A DNA stretch of 64,000 nt from Competibacter_A sp037045685 (GCA_037045685.1 JBAOII010000023.1:186001-250000), one strand, 5' to 3'. Counted from the stretch's first letter, positions 30,751-39,325 are shown. The notes: generated from the letters alone by a model not told the origin. Program-made: numbers and translations.

Positions 30751-31355
30751 ATGTGGAGTTTTGTCGCGAGACTGGTTCTGGTTGGGGGTTTGCTGGGGCT
30801 GATCGGCGCGTGCGCCCCGAACAGCATCGACACCAAGGCGCCGGCGGCGGCGGGTTTTGGCGATCCGCGAGAGCCGTGGGTGCTGGTGGACACCAAAAAA
30901 GATACCTTGATGCTCATGCGGGGAAATCAGCCGGTCAAGGCCTTTTCCCAAATCGCCCTCGGCAGCAGCGGCGTGGGGATCAAAGCCAAGCGCGGTGACA
31001 ACAAAACCCCGGTCGGCGTGTTTCGGGTCGGCTGGATCAACGACCACAGTCGCTTCAAGACCTTCATCGGGCTCGATTACCCCAATATCGACTACGCCGG
31101 CCGCGCGTTGCGGGAGGGTAAAATCGACGCCCTCACTTACGACCGGATCCGCTCAGCCTGGATCAGACGGTTATACCCCGCCGCAGGATACGCCGCTCGG
31201 CGGACAAATCGGTATCCATGGGGTGGGACAGTGGCAATCCTGGGATACATAATGCCGGAATCGATTGGACCAGCGGTTGCGTGGCTTTGGACAATCGACA
31301 AATCGATGCGCTGCGGCCGTGGATCAAAGTCGGCATGAGAGTCGAAATTCGTTAA
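30751..31355 (+). pseudogene. YkuD-type L,D-transpeptidase lipoprotein, two frameshifts
   Basis: I chose ATG 30751 for its AAGAGGG site and lipobox (LIGAC, Ala next, so outer-membrane sorting is expected). The catalytic domain reads PWVLVDTKKDTLMLM, GDNKTPVGVFRV, then GGQIGIHGVG and finally DWTSGCVALDN with the nucleophilic Cys. These pieces lie in three successive frames: shifts near 31165-31175 and 31245-31249, each one extra base. Corrected length is about 200 residues. Such enzymes make 3-3 cross-links in peptidoglycan or attach lipoproteins to it. An Lpp-like gene follows directly. All catalytic residues survive, which argues against old decay. Confidence 0.78.
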
Positions 31356-31370
31356 ATCCAGAGGTTTGGG

Positions 31371-31401
31371 TTGTCGCCAGCCGGGAATTCCGTTATATAA
31401 T
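31371..31401 (+). promoter_or_regulatory. probable sigma70 promoter of the lpp-like gene
   Basis: A TTGTCG element at 31371-31376 and overlapping TATATA/TATAAT hexamers at 31394-31401 give a spacing of 17 (or 19) bases. The region is AT-rich against a GC-rich background and lies about 95 bases upstream of the start codon, just after the transpeptidase stop. Confidence 0.5.
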
Positions 31402-31495
31402 GAGTTTTGTTGTGCCGCGACAGTATGGTTGTGCCGAGGCAACATTGTGGTTGATCGGTACGTTACTTTGCTTGAATGATACTTAGGAGTTAAAA

Positions 31496-31717
31496 ATGTC
31501 CTTGAAGACTTTGACCAAGGTTTTCGCGCTGGCCGCGATCACCGGACTGACCGTTGGCTGCGCCAGCACCAGCGATCTGCAGAAAGTTCAGAACGACGCC
31601 AACGAAGCTAAAGCGATGGCGCGTCAGGCGATGGATGCCGCCAATTCGGCCAATGCCTGCTGCCAAGAGAACACCGAAAAGCTGAATCGCGTGTTCAAAA
31701 AGTCGATGTACAAATAA
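31496..31717 (+). CDS. Lpp/OprI-like alanine-zipper outer-membrane lipoprotein
   Basis: This 73-residue protein has a signal peptide with lipobox (LTVGC, then Ala-Ser, fitting outer-membrane sorting). A helical heptad region rich in Ala and Asn follows (KVQNDANEAKAMARQAMDAA), of the kind seen in Lpp and OprI trimers, and the C-terminus is MYK. A C-terminal Lys is the residue by which E. coli Lpp is linked to diaminopimelate. AGGAG lies just upstream. Two adjacent Cys (ACC) in the helix are unusual for Lpp. It has its own probable promoter and a strong terminator, as expected for an abundant monocistronic message. Confidence 0.85.
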   Translation: MSLKTLTKVFALAAITGLTVGCASTSDLQKVQNDANEAKAMARQAMDAANSANACCQENTEKLNRVFKKSMYK

Positions 31718-31740
31718 ATCGAATTTTTGGCGCCGTAAAA

Positions 31741-31769
31741 AACCCCGCGCTCACCACGCGGGGTTTTTT
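31741..31769 (+). terminator. rho-independent terminator after the lpp-like gene
   Basis: CCCCGCG (31743-31749) pairs perfectly with CGCGGGG (31757-31763) around a seven-base loop, and six T follow. Preceding A residues extend the stem with the T run, so it could also serve the convergent minus-strand gene. Confidence 0.92.
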
Positions 31770-31803
31770 GTTGCCCTGCAACCGGGCCGGTCGCTGGCAG
31801 CGC

Positions 31804-33319
31804 TTACAGTCGATCGGCCGAGGCGCTACCGGTCGATGGCCGAACCATGGGCGTGGAGGGCTTGGGGTAGGGCACCGGGCTACCCGGCGGTACCGGCCGA
31901 TAGCTCGGCGAGTCCACGGTCGGCGGGGTGGGAGCCGACGCCGTGGGAGGATAATTGTAAGGCGGTTCCTCGTCGTAATCGGCAGCCCCTGGATTGCGGG
32001 CGTAGCGGGGCGGCTCGACGGGAGTCGAGCGATAAGCCGGGGTGTCAACCGGCGGCGAGCCGGGCGCCGTTGCCGGACGATAGGACGGTTCCCGGTAGTC
32101 GCCAGCGGAACTGTCATACGGCGCGGGTCGGTACGGCGCGGCGGGTGCCGGACGGTAGACCGGTGGCGGCGCGGAGGAACTCCCATAAGGAGCGGAGTCC
32201 CGATTCGGCATCCGCTCGGGGGCCGGATAAGCCGGCGCAGGATTGGTGGAGGCCACCGACGGCGCGGGCCGATATTGGGCGGGCGGGGCGACCGGCGACG
32301 GGGCGGGTGTCCGCTCGGCGGGCGGATAGGCGGCGGGCGGCGACGGTGGGCTGGCCGACGGGCCGGCCAATGACGATGAGCCCGGTTCGGCGGAAATCGA
32401 GACGGGCATTCCGCTGATTTGTTCCACTGCGGCTTGTAGCGCGGCCTGATCGACGCCGGGCATGTCCGGGCCGGTCTTGGCGATCACCGCGCGCTGGGCT
32501 TGCTCCAGCGATGACCTTCATCGGCATGCTCGTCTTCCTCCAGGGGCTCGTGCGACTTCGACCAGCAGCTCGCCGTTCAACCCGGCCGACCTTCACCGGC
32601 TTGATCGATCAGCCGCACCGATGTGCCCACGGGCACCATCCCGAACAGTTGTTCGATATCCTCCGGGTACATCCGCACGCAACCGTGAGTCACCCGCATG
32701 CCGATCCCGTATGGTTTGTTGGTGCCGTGAATCAGGTAGCCGGGCACGCCCAGCCGCATCGCGAAGCGGCCTAGCGGGTTGTCCGGCCCGCCGGGCACCA
32801 CGTCCGGCAAGATATCGCCTTCCTTGGCGTGTTCGGCCTTGATCGTCGCCGGCGGGCGCCAGGGCGGGTCGACTATCCTTGGCGACGACCTTGGTCAATC
32901 CCATCGGCGTTTTCCAGTCCATCCGGCCGATGCTCACCGGATAGGTGTGGACCACGCGCTCCCCGCCCGCGCTCGCGGCGGGGTAGTAGTACAACCGCAT
33001 CTCGGCGATGTTGAGCACGATGCCCTTCGCGCGGGGTGTCGGGCAGGATGTGGCGGGTCGGGAGCACGATCGGCGTCCCTTCGCCCGGGGCCCAGCGGTC
33101 CACGCCCGGATTGGCGTGAACCATTTCGTCGTAACCGAGGCTGTGAGCCCGGGCGATATCGAGTCAACGTGTCTTCCTTGCTGGCATAAATCACTCTCAC
33201 TTCGCCGATGACATCGACGTGTCGGGAGGCGGCATGGGGTAGACCACGGCTTGCGCGGCGCTGGTGATCATCGCCCCCAGCAGCAGCCAGTGCAGGCGTT
33301 TCATGGATTGGCTCGACAT
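31804..33319 (-). pseudogene. L,D-transpeptidase (ErfK/YbiS-like) with proline-rich tail, about eight frameshifts
   Basis: Reading from ATG 33319, the pieces are: signal peptide (MKRLHWLLLGAMITSAAQAV), LysM-like start (VRVIYASKEDTL, GYDEMVHANPGVDRW, GTPIVLPTRHILP), the YkuD domain (IAEMRLYYYPA, GRMDWKTPMGLT, GYLIHGTNKPYGIGM, VTHGCVRMYPEDIE with the nucleophilic Cys), and a Pro/Tyr-rich C-terminal tail ending at 31804. Frame changes lie near 33218, 33164, 33024, 32873, 32600, 32582, 32553 and 32511. Most are one extra base; the first, at 33218, is not. The protein family attaches Lpp to peptidoglycan or forms 3-3 cross-links. The residues between breaks are intact, so this is either very recent decay or a badly resolved stretch of sequence. 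Confidence 0.8.
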
Positions 33320-33658
33320 GGGAGCGTCTCTTCTCCGAAAAGGTTGACAAATTGAATTCCAAATTCTGCCCGTTATTTCCCGGCAACGCCAGAGTCGGTT
33401 CCGGCTAAAACGACGATGGCCCGCGACCCGACGGGATCGCCAAAAAATCTGCCGATAATTGGACCCAAATCGTTAGCTCGATGTTCCTTCACCATGACAA
33501 AACAGTGATTAACCGGGTTTAATCATTATGAAAAAGAAGCTTTTTTCCCGGGTTTGCGGTATGCTTAGCGTAAACTTGGCTTAACGGCCTGCCCGATGAC
33601 AAACGCGCCGTCCGCGCCTTGCGCCCGCGGGCTGGCGGATAGGCGACGGAGGTGGCCC
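33320..33658. other. intergenic region between the transpeptidase and hoxF
   Basis: These 339 bases separate divergent genes. No coding sequence is supported. They hold an AT-rich stretch (33480-33560) with a perfect inverted repeat annotated separately, and GGAGGTGG at 33648-33655 as the hoxF ribosome site. No promoter with good -35 and -10 boxes was found. Confidence 0.6.
33506..33525. promoter_or_regulatory. palindrome upstream of hoxF, possible operator
   Basis: TGATTAA and TTAATCA form perfect seven-base arms around CCGGGT. The site is about 135 bases before the hoxF start in an otherwise GC-rich region. It could bind a dimeric regulator of the hydrogenase operon; the regulator is unknown. 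Confidence 0.4.
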
Positions 33659-35473
33659 ATGGCGGAATCCAGCGTGCTTGCCCTGACGGTCCGCGATATC
33701 GTGCAACGGCACGACGGATTGCCGACCCGACTGCTGCAAATTCTGCGCGAGGTGCAGGACAGTCTCACCTGGTTGTCCTCCGCCACTCTGAACCAGGTGG
33801 CGGAAGAGCTTGGCATCTCGCCGGACAAGGTGCGCAACGTCGCCGAGTTCTACTCCTTCCTCTACACCGAGCCGCGCGGTTCCTACGACATCCTGTTCAG
33901 CGACAACATCACCGACCGGATGCTCGGCAGCCGCGAGTTGCTGCATTACCTGTGCGAGCGGTTGGGCGTCGAAAGCAACGCCACCCGCGCCGACGGGCTG
34001 GTCACCGTCGGCACCACCTCCTGCACCGGCATGTGCGATCAGGGACCGGCCGCGCTGGTGAACGGCTACGCGCTCACCCGCCTGGACAAAGCGCGCCTGG
34101 ATCGGATCGTCGGTTTGGTGAACGGCCGAACGCCGCTGGTGGAGTGGCCGCGCGAGCTTTTCGAGGTGACCAGCAACATCCGTCGCGCCGATATTCTGCT
34201 GGGCCGGCATTTTTCCGACGGCGCTGCGCTACGGGCGGTGCTGAAGCGCGGCCCCGAGGCGATTCTGGAGGAAATGGTGAAATCCGGCCTGCGCGGCCAG
34301 GGCGGCGCCGGCTTCAAGTCCGCGGCGAAGTGGATCTCCTGCCGCAACGCGCCCGGCGAGGTGAAATACGTGGTCTGCAACGCCGACGAGGGCGAGCCGG
34401 GCACCTTCAAGGATCGGGTGCTGATGCAGGATTTCGCCGATCTGGTGTTCGAGGGGATGACCCTGTGCGGCCGGGTGATCGGCGCCCGCCAGGGCTTTGT
34501 CTACCTGCGCGGCGAATACCGCTACATGGTGGAAGCGCTCAAGGCGACCCTGCAACGCCGCCGCGAGGTCGGCCTGCTGGGCGAGGCCATCCTCGGCGAT
34601 CCCGGCTTCAATTTCGACATCGACATCCACATGGGCGCCGGCGCCTACGTCTGCGGCGAGGAATCGGCGCTGATCGAGTCGCTGGAGGGCAAGCACGGCG
34701 TGCCGCGCATCCGCCCGCCGTTCCCGACCACTCACGGTTACCTCAACAAGCCGACCGTGGTCAACAACGTCGAAACCTTCGCCGCCACCGCCAAGATCGC
34801 CGTGGAGGGCGGCGCCTGGTTCGCCAGTCGCGGCACGGCCGAATCCAAGGGCACCAAGCTGCTCAGCCTCAGCGGCGATTGCGAGCGGCCGGGCATCTAC
34901 GAATACCCGTTCGGCGTCACCGTGCGGCGGGTGCTGGAGGATTGCGGGGCGCGCGACGCGCAAGGCATCCAGATGGCCGGCCCCGCCGGGCACATGATTT
35001 CGGCCAAGCTGTTCGACCGGCGCATCTGCTTCGAGGATCTGGCGACCGGCGGCTCGTTCATGGTGTTCGACGGCAGCCGCGACATTCTGGACGGCATCCG
35101 CAATTTCACCCATTTCTTCGTCCACGAAAGCTGCGGGTTCTGCACGCCCTGCCGGGTGGGCACCTCGCTGATGCGCGACCTGGTGACCAAGGTCCACGCC
35201 GGCCACGGCACCCGCGCCGATCTCGAAGAGATGCGCAAGCTGGGCCGGATCATGCAGGTGGGCTGCCATTGCGGCTTGGGCCAGACCGCGCCCAACCCGG
35301 TGCTGGACAGCCTCGACCAGTTCCCCGAAGCCTACGAGCGGCGCTTGCGTTCGACCGCTTACGAGCCGGCTTTCGACCTGAACGCGGCGCTGGACCAGGC
35401 CCGCTGGCTGACCGGCCGCAGCGATCCGGATGCCTACCTGTACGAGGACGTGCTACTGGGAGCGATGCCATGA
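33659..35473 (+). CDS. hoxF: NAD-reducing hydrogenase diaphorase subunit HoxF (HoxE-like domain fused)
   Basis: This 604-residue protein carries FMN, NAD(H) and Fe-S sites of the bidirectional [NiFe] hydrogenase. Residues 1-165 are a NuoE/HoxE-like domain that keeps only one Cys pair (TTSCTGMCDQGPA); the usual first pair position reads DILFSDNITD, as in soluble hydrogenases of the Ralstonia type. The NuoF-like part shows the NADH/FMN site (RGQGGAGFKSAAKW, CNADEGEPGTFKDR) and the 4Fe-4S ligands ESCGFCTPCRVG plus a later Cys (GCHCGLG). I chose ATG 33659 because GGAGGTGG sits just before it. It overlaps hoxU by four bases and opens the operon. Confidence 0.94.
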   Translation: MAESSVLALTVRDIVQRHDGLPTRLLQILREVQDSLTWLSSATLNQVAEELGISPDKVRNVAEFYSFLYTEPRGSYDILFSDNITDRMLGSRELLHYLCERLGVESNATRADGLVTVGTTSCTGMCDQGPAALVNGYALTRLDKARLDRIVGLVNGRTPLVEWPRELFEVTSNIRRADILLGRHFSDGAALRAVLKRGPEAILEEMVKSGLRGQGGAGFKSAAKWISCRNAPGEVKYVVCNADEGEPGTFKDRVLMQDFADLVFEGMTLCGRVIGARQGFVYLRGEYRYMVEALKATLQRRREVGLLGEAILGDPGFNFDIDIHMGAGAYVCGEESALIESLEGKHGVPRIRPPFPTTHGYLNKPTVVNNVETFAATAKIAVEGGAWFASRGTAESKGTKLLSLSGDCERPGIYEYPFGVTVRRVLEDCGARDAQGIQMAGPAGHMISAKLFDRRICFEDLATGGSFMVFDGSRDILDGIRNFTHFFVHESCGFCTPCRVGTSLMRDLVTKVHAGHGTRADLEEMRKLGRIMQVGCHCGLGQTAPNPVLDSLDQFPEAYERRLRSTAYEPAFDLNAALDQARWLTGRSDPDAYLYEDVLLGAMP

Positions 35474-36210
35474 GCGAGGAACAGAGTTTCACGCTGGACG
35501 GCCGACGGATTCCGTTCCAGGACGGCCAGAGCATCATGAACGCGGCGCTGGCCGCCGGCGTCTACATCCCGCATTTGTGCTTCAACCCCGAATTCGCTCC
35601 CCACGGCAGTTGCCGGGTGTGTCTGGTCAAGGCCAACGGCCGGATGCAGGCCGCCTGCACCACGCCGGCGGCGGCGGGCCTGACCGTGCAGAGCGAGATC
35701 GAGGAGCTGCGGGAAATCCGGCGCGGCATCCTGCAAATGCTGTTCGTGGAGGGCAACCACGTCTGCCCGGCCTGCGAGAAGAGCGGGGCCTGCCAGTTGC
35801 AGGCGGTGGCCTATTACGTCGGGATGCTGGCGCCGCACTACACCCACTTCTATCCGCGCCGGCCGGTGGATGCCTCGCACCCGGACGCCGTGATCGACTT
35901 CAACCGCTGCATCCTGTGCGAGCTGTGCGTGCGCGCCAGCCGCGACGTGGACGGCAAGAACGTGTTCGCGGTGCAGGGACGGGGCATCAAGGCTCATCTG
36001 GTCGTCAACACCCCGTCCGGCAAATTGGGCGCGACCGAGTTCACCATCGCCGACAAGGCCGCCCAGGTTTGCCCGACCGGCACGATTCTGCTCAAGCATC
36101 GCGGCTACGAAATCCCCATCGGCCAGCGGCTCTACGACCGCAAGCCGATCAACGTGGTCGGCGATGTGGCCGCGCTGTCGGAAAGCAAGGGAGGCCGCCG
36201 CCATGATTGA
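35470..36210 (+). CDS. hoxU: NAD-reducing hydrogenase diaphorase Fe-S subunit HoxU
   Basis: This 246-residue protein passes electrons from HoxF to the hydrogenase module. It has a plant-type 2Fe-2S N-terminus (HLCFNPEFAPHGSCRVCLVK and a later Cys in ACTTPA), a His-Cys3 4Fe-4S site (GNHVCPACEKSGACQLQ) and a C-terminal CILCELCVRASRDV motif with a distal Cys in QVCPTG. Its size equals the truncated NuoG-like subunit of group 3d hydrogenases. The start overlaps hoxF (ATGA), and its end overlaps the hoxY start, so HoxF, HoxU and HoxY are translationally coupled. Confidence 0.94.
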   Translation: MSEEQSFTLDGRRIPFQDGQSIMNAALAAGVYIPHLCFNPEFAPHGSCRVCLVKANGRMQAACTTPAAAGLTVQSEIEELREIRRGILQMLFVEGNHVCPACEKSGACQLQAVAYYVGMLAPHYTHFYPRRPVDASHPDAVIDFNRCILCELCVRASRDVDGKNVFAVQGRGIKAHLVVNTPSGKLGATEFTIADKAAQVCPTGTILLKHRGYEIPIGQRLYDRKPINVVGDVAALSESKGGRRHD

Positions 36211-36745
36211 ATCCAAGCTGAAAATCGCCACCTGCTCGCTGTGCGGCTGTTTCGGCTGCCACATGTCCCTGCTCGATCTCGACGAGCGGCTGTTCGATTT
36301 GGCCGAACGGGTGGAGTTCGACCGTAGCCCGCTGACCGACATCAAGGAGTTGGGCGAGTGCGACATCGGCATCATCGAGGGCGGGGTCGCCAACGTCGAG
36401 AACGTCCACATGTTGCTGGAGTTCCGGGCGCGCTGCAAAATCCTGATCGCGATGGGCGCCTGCGCGCTCAACGGCGGCATCCCGGCGATGCGCAACCAGT
36501 ACGAGCTCAAGGATTGCCTCGAAGAGTCCTACGTGCGCGGGGTCGGGCTGGTCGAGCCGCAAATTCCCAACGACCCGGAAATCCCGCTGTTGCTCAACCG
36601 GGTGCATCCGCTGCACGAGGTGGTGAAGATCGACTACTTCTTGCCCGGTTGCCCGCCGCCGGCGGACACCATCTGGACCTTCGTCAACCAGTTGCTGTCC
36701 GGCCAGCCGATCGCGCTGTCCTACACTCAGATCCATTACGATTGA
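36203..36745 (+). CDS. hoxY: NAD-reducing hydrogenase small subunit HoxY
   Basis: This 180-residue protein is the Fe-S small subunit of the [NiFe] module. Cluster ligands are visible in CSLCGCFGCHMSLLD, GACALNGG and LPGCPPPADTIW. It lacks the long Tat signal of membrane hydrogenases, consistent with a cytoplasmic enzyme. I chose ATG 36203 because AAGGGAGG lies nine bases upstream; this overlaps the hoxU stop by eight bases. Length is normal for HoxY of group 3d. Confidence 0.94.
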   Translation: MIESKLKIATCSLCGCFGCHMSLLDLDERLFDLAERVEFDRSPLTDIKELGECDIGIIEGGVANVENVHMLLEFRARCKILIAMGACALNGGIPAMRNQYELKDCLEESYVRGVGLVEPQIPNDPEIPLLLNRVHPLHEVVKIDYFLPGCPPPADTIWTFVNQLLSGQPIALSYTQIHYD

Positions 36746-36758
36746 ACGGGGGCGTCCC

Positions 36759-38273
36759 ATGAGTACTCTGGAAACGGCCGCTCGGCAGGACTATCTGTGT
36801 CGGGTCGCCATCGACCCGCTGAGCCGGGTCGAGGGGCACGGCAAGGTGACGTTGCTGGTGGACAAGGATCATCACATCCGCCAGGCCCGGCTGCACATCG
36901 TCGAGTTTCGCGGCTTCGAAAAATTCATCCAGGGCCGGCCCTACTGGGAGTTGCCGGTGGTGGTGCAGCGGCTGTGCGGCATCTGTCCGGTCAGCCACCA
37001 TCTGGCGGCGGCCAAGGCGGTCGATCAACTGGTCGGCGCGCTGGAAATCCCGCCGACCGCCGAGAAAATTCGCCGGCTGATGCACTACGGCCAGACGCTG
37101 CAATCGCACGCCGTGCATTTTTTCCATCTGGCGTCGCCGGATTTCCTGTTCGATTTCGACGATACCGTGGCCCACCGCAACGTCGTCGGCGTGATGGCCG
37201 ACCATCCCGACATCGCCCGGCAAGGGGTGAAATTGCGCAAGTACGGGCAGGAGGTCATCCGGCTCACCGCCGGCAAGCGGGTGCATGGCACCGGGGCGAT
37301 TCCGGGCGGCGTCAACAAATCGCTGAGCTTGCAGGAGCGCAATTTTTTGCTGCCCGATCTCGACCTGATGGCGCAGTGGGGGCGCAACATTCTCAAGCTC
37401 CTCAAAATCGCTTACGAGGCCAACCCCGGCTATTTCACCTATTTCGCCACCATCCGCACCAACTACCTCAGCCTGGTCCGCGCCGACGGCGCGCTGGATC
37501 TGTATCACGGCGGGTTGCGGACCAAGAACGAGCGGGGCGAAATCCTGTTCGATCATCTGGACTACCGGCGGTATCACCAGGTGATCCGCGAGCAGGTGAA
37601 GCCGTGGAGCTACATGAAATTCCCGTTCATCAACTCGCTGGGGCCGGACAAGGGCTGGTATCGGGTGGGGCCGCTGGCCCGCATCAACAACTGCGACTTT
37701 ATCTCGACTCCGCTGGCCGAGGAGGAGCGCAAGGAATTCGTGGCGCTGGGCAACGGCGAGCCGATTCACGTCACCTTGGCCTATCACTGGGCGCGGATGA
37801 TCGAGTTGCTGCACGCCATCGAAGCGATCAAGGAACTGCTGCTCGATCCCGACATCTTCGGCGACGAACTGGTGGCGCGGGGCGAGATGGCGCGGGAAGG
37901 CATCGGCGTGATCGAGGCGCCGCGCGGTACGCTGTTCCACCATTACCGCATGAACGAGGACGGGCTGATCGAGAAAGCCAACCTGATCGTCTCGACCACC
38001 AACAACAATCAGGCCATGAACGAATCCATCCGCCAGGTGGCGGAGCGGTACTTGGACGGCAAGGAACTGACCGAGCCGCTGCTGAACCAGATCGAGGTGG
38101 CGGTGCGGGCCTACGATCCCTGCCTGTCCTGCGCCACCCACGCGCTCGGCCAGATGCCTTTGCATGTGGAATTGGTCGAGGAGGACTCCGGCGCGATGCT
38201 GGATTGTCTGGTGCGGGACGCGGATGGAACCGTCCACAGCCAAGAGTTCCCTCTCCCCTTGGGAGCGGGCTAG
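36759..38273 (+). CDS. hoxH: NAD-reducing hydrogenase large catalytic subunit HoxH
   Basis: This is 504 residues. The Ni-Fe active site ligands are present: the N-terminal pair in RLCGICPVSHH and the C-terminal pair in DPCLSCATHALG (near residues 453-464). The segment after the last His is normally removed by the HoxW protease during maturation. Here the tail is longer than usual and its last residues (EFPLPLGAG) are read from an intergenic repeat in which the stop codon lies. The tail should be cleaved off, which may explain why the intrusion is tolerated. It is the fourth gene of hoxFUYH. Confidence 0.94.
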   Translation: MSTLETAARQDYLCRVAIDPLSRVEGHGKVTLLVDKDHHIRQARLHIVEFRGFEKFIQGRPYWELPVVVQRLCGICPVSHHLAAAKAVDQLVGALEIPPTAEKIRRLMHYGQTLQSHAVHFFHLASPDFLFDFDDTVAHRNVVGVMADHPDIARQGVKLRKYGQEVIRLTAGKRVHGTGAIPGGVNKSLSLQERNFLLPDLDLMAQWGRNILKLLKIAYEANPGYFTYFATIRTNYLSLVRADGALDLYHGGLRTKNERGEILFDHLDYRRYHQVIREQVKPWSYMKFPFINSLGPDKGWYRVGPLARINNCDFISTPLAEEERKEFVALGNGEPIHVTLAYHWARMIELLHAIEAIKELLLDPDIFGDELVARGEMAREGIGVIEAPRGTLFHHYRMNEDGLIEKANLIVSTTNNNQAMNESIRQVAERYLDGKELTEPLLNQIEVAVRAYDPCLSCATHALGQMPLHVELVEEDSGAMLDCLVRDADGTVHSQEFPLPLGAG

Positions 38274-38333
38274 GGTGAGAACCCCCCGAAACATCCCCTC
38301 TCCCTGCGGGAGAGGGTGAGGGTGAGGGTTCCT
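38249..38333. repeat. pair of REP-like palindromic repeats at the hoxH/hoxW junction
   Basis: Two related units stand side by side. The second is a perfect hairpin, CCCTCTCCC-TGC-GGGAGAGGG (38296-38316), followed by repeated GTGAGG. The first (38249-38279) is a degenerate copy, CCCTCTCCCC-TTGGGAGCGGG then CTAGGGTGAG. The pattern is that of short extragenic palindromes scattered in many gammaproteobacterial genomes. The hoxH stop lies in the first unit, and the hoxW start codons (GTG 38316 or 38322) lie in the second. Confidence 0.75.
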
Positions 38334-38814
38334 GGTCTGCTGATTCTCGCCGTCGGCAATCCCAGCCGGGGCGACGATGCCTTGGGGCCGCTGTTTCTGG
38401 AGCGGCTCGGGGAATGGCGGGAGCGGGGCGGCGACTGGGAAGGGGTCGAACTGCTCACCGATTTTCAGTTGCAGATCGAGCACGCGGTGGATTTGGAAAA
38501 TCGGGCGCTGGTATTGTTCGTCGATGCCAGCGTCTCTTGTCCGCCGCCGTATCAATTCGCCCGGCTGCGACCGGCGCGGGATACCAGCTACACCAGCCAC
38601 GCCTTGTCGCCCGCCGCCGTTCTCCACGTTTACGAGCAAATCAACCGCGTGCCGCTCGCCGCCGGCATTTTCGCTGGCGATTCGCGGCGAGCGCTTCGAG
38701 TTGGGCGAATCCCTGAGTCCGGCGGCGGAAGCGAATCTTGCGGCGGCGCTGGAGTTTGCCGGCCGACTATTGGCGCGGCGGGATGTTGAGAGGTGGGCGC
38801 GGATCGTGGGATAG
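38316..38814 (+). CDS. hoxW: hydrogenase maturation endopeptidase HoxW, one frameshift
   Basis: This is the protease that clips the HoxH C-terminus after nickel insertion. The family signature is clear (LLILAVGNPSRGDDALGPLF), as is the later LFVDASVSCPPPY block with the second metal-binding acidic residue. The frame slips by one extra base near 38665-38676; the next frame gives LAIRGERFELGESLSPAAE and ends at 38814, as expected for this family. Corrected length is about 165 residues. The start is uncertain because GTG 38316 and GTG 38322 both lie in the repeat between hoxH and hoxW and there is no clear ribosome site. Confidence 0.8.
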
Positions 38815-38890
38815 TGAGCGGAAGGCGTTAAGCTTATGTTCACCCATTAGAAGGCGATAATGCGCCCGACTCACAACGGAGGTAACACAT

Positions 38891-39325
38891 ATGTTCTCAG
38901 TACGCCTTAAAGCGCCCGTCAAAAGCCTGCTCGCGACCGTTCTGGTGGCGTCTCTCGGTGGATTCGGCGCGGTCCATGCCGCCGAAACGGGAGCCGGCGC
39001 AACCGGAGGCAGCGCGCCGCCACCCATTAAGATCAATCCCGCGCCGACATTGCCGGGGCCTGCGGGATTAAAGGTGCCACCCTCGGCGCCAATGGCCGCG
39101 CCGACCGTTCCCAAGCCAGCGTCTGCGGCCACCACCTCGGCGCCGGTGGCGGATATTCCCGGCAACCCGGATGGCTCCTGCCCGGCATCGGCTCCGGTCA
39201 AAATTTCCAGATCGAAAATCTATCATGTGCCCGAGGAGCGGGATTACGGCAAAACTAAAGCCAAGCACTGTTTTGCCAGCGCCCAGGCCGCCGAGCAAGC
39301 GGGCTATCGCGCACCCAAGAAGTAA
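38891..39325 (+). CDS. exported protein with C-terminal sunset-like domain
   Basis: This 144-residue protein has a signal peptide (LLATVLVASLGGFGAVHAAE) and a long Pro/Ala linker. A 45-residue C-terminal module (SKIYHVPEERDYGKTKAKHC, then FASAQAAEQAGYRAPKK) matches the small domain often found at the end of secreted nucleases (called sunset), with a Cys at each side (SCPASAP and KHCFAS). The nuclease itself is absent, so this is a stand-alone domain behind a linker. GGAGG precedes the start. The function is unknown. Confidence 0.7.
   Translation: MFSVRLKAPVKSLLATVLVASLGGFGAVHAAETGAGATGGSAPPPIKINPAPTLPGPAGLKVPPSAPMAAPTVPKPASAATTSAPVADIPGNPDGSCPASAPVKISRSKIYHVPEERDYGKTKAKHCFASAQAAEQAGYRAPKK

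Noticed and set aside
33560..33600. Sigma54-like promoter before hoxF (TTGGC ... TGCCC near 33576-33597).
   Set aside because: The spacing between the GG and GC elements is 11 bases, not the required 10, and the -12 element is poor.
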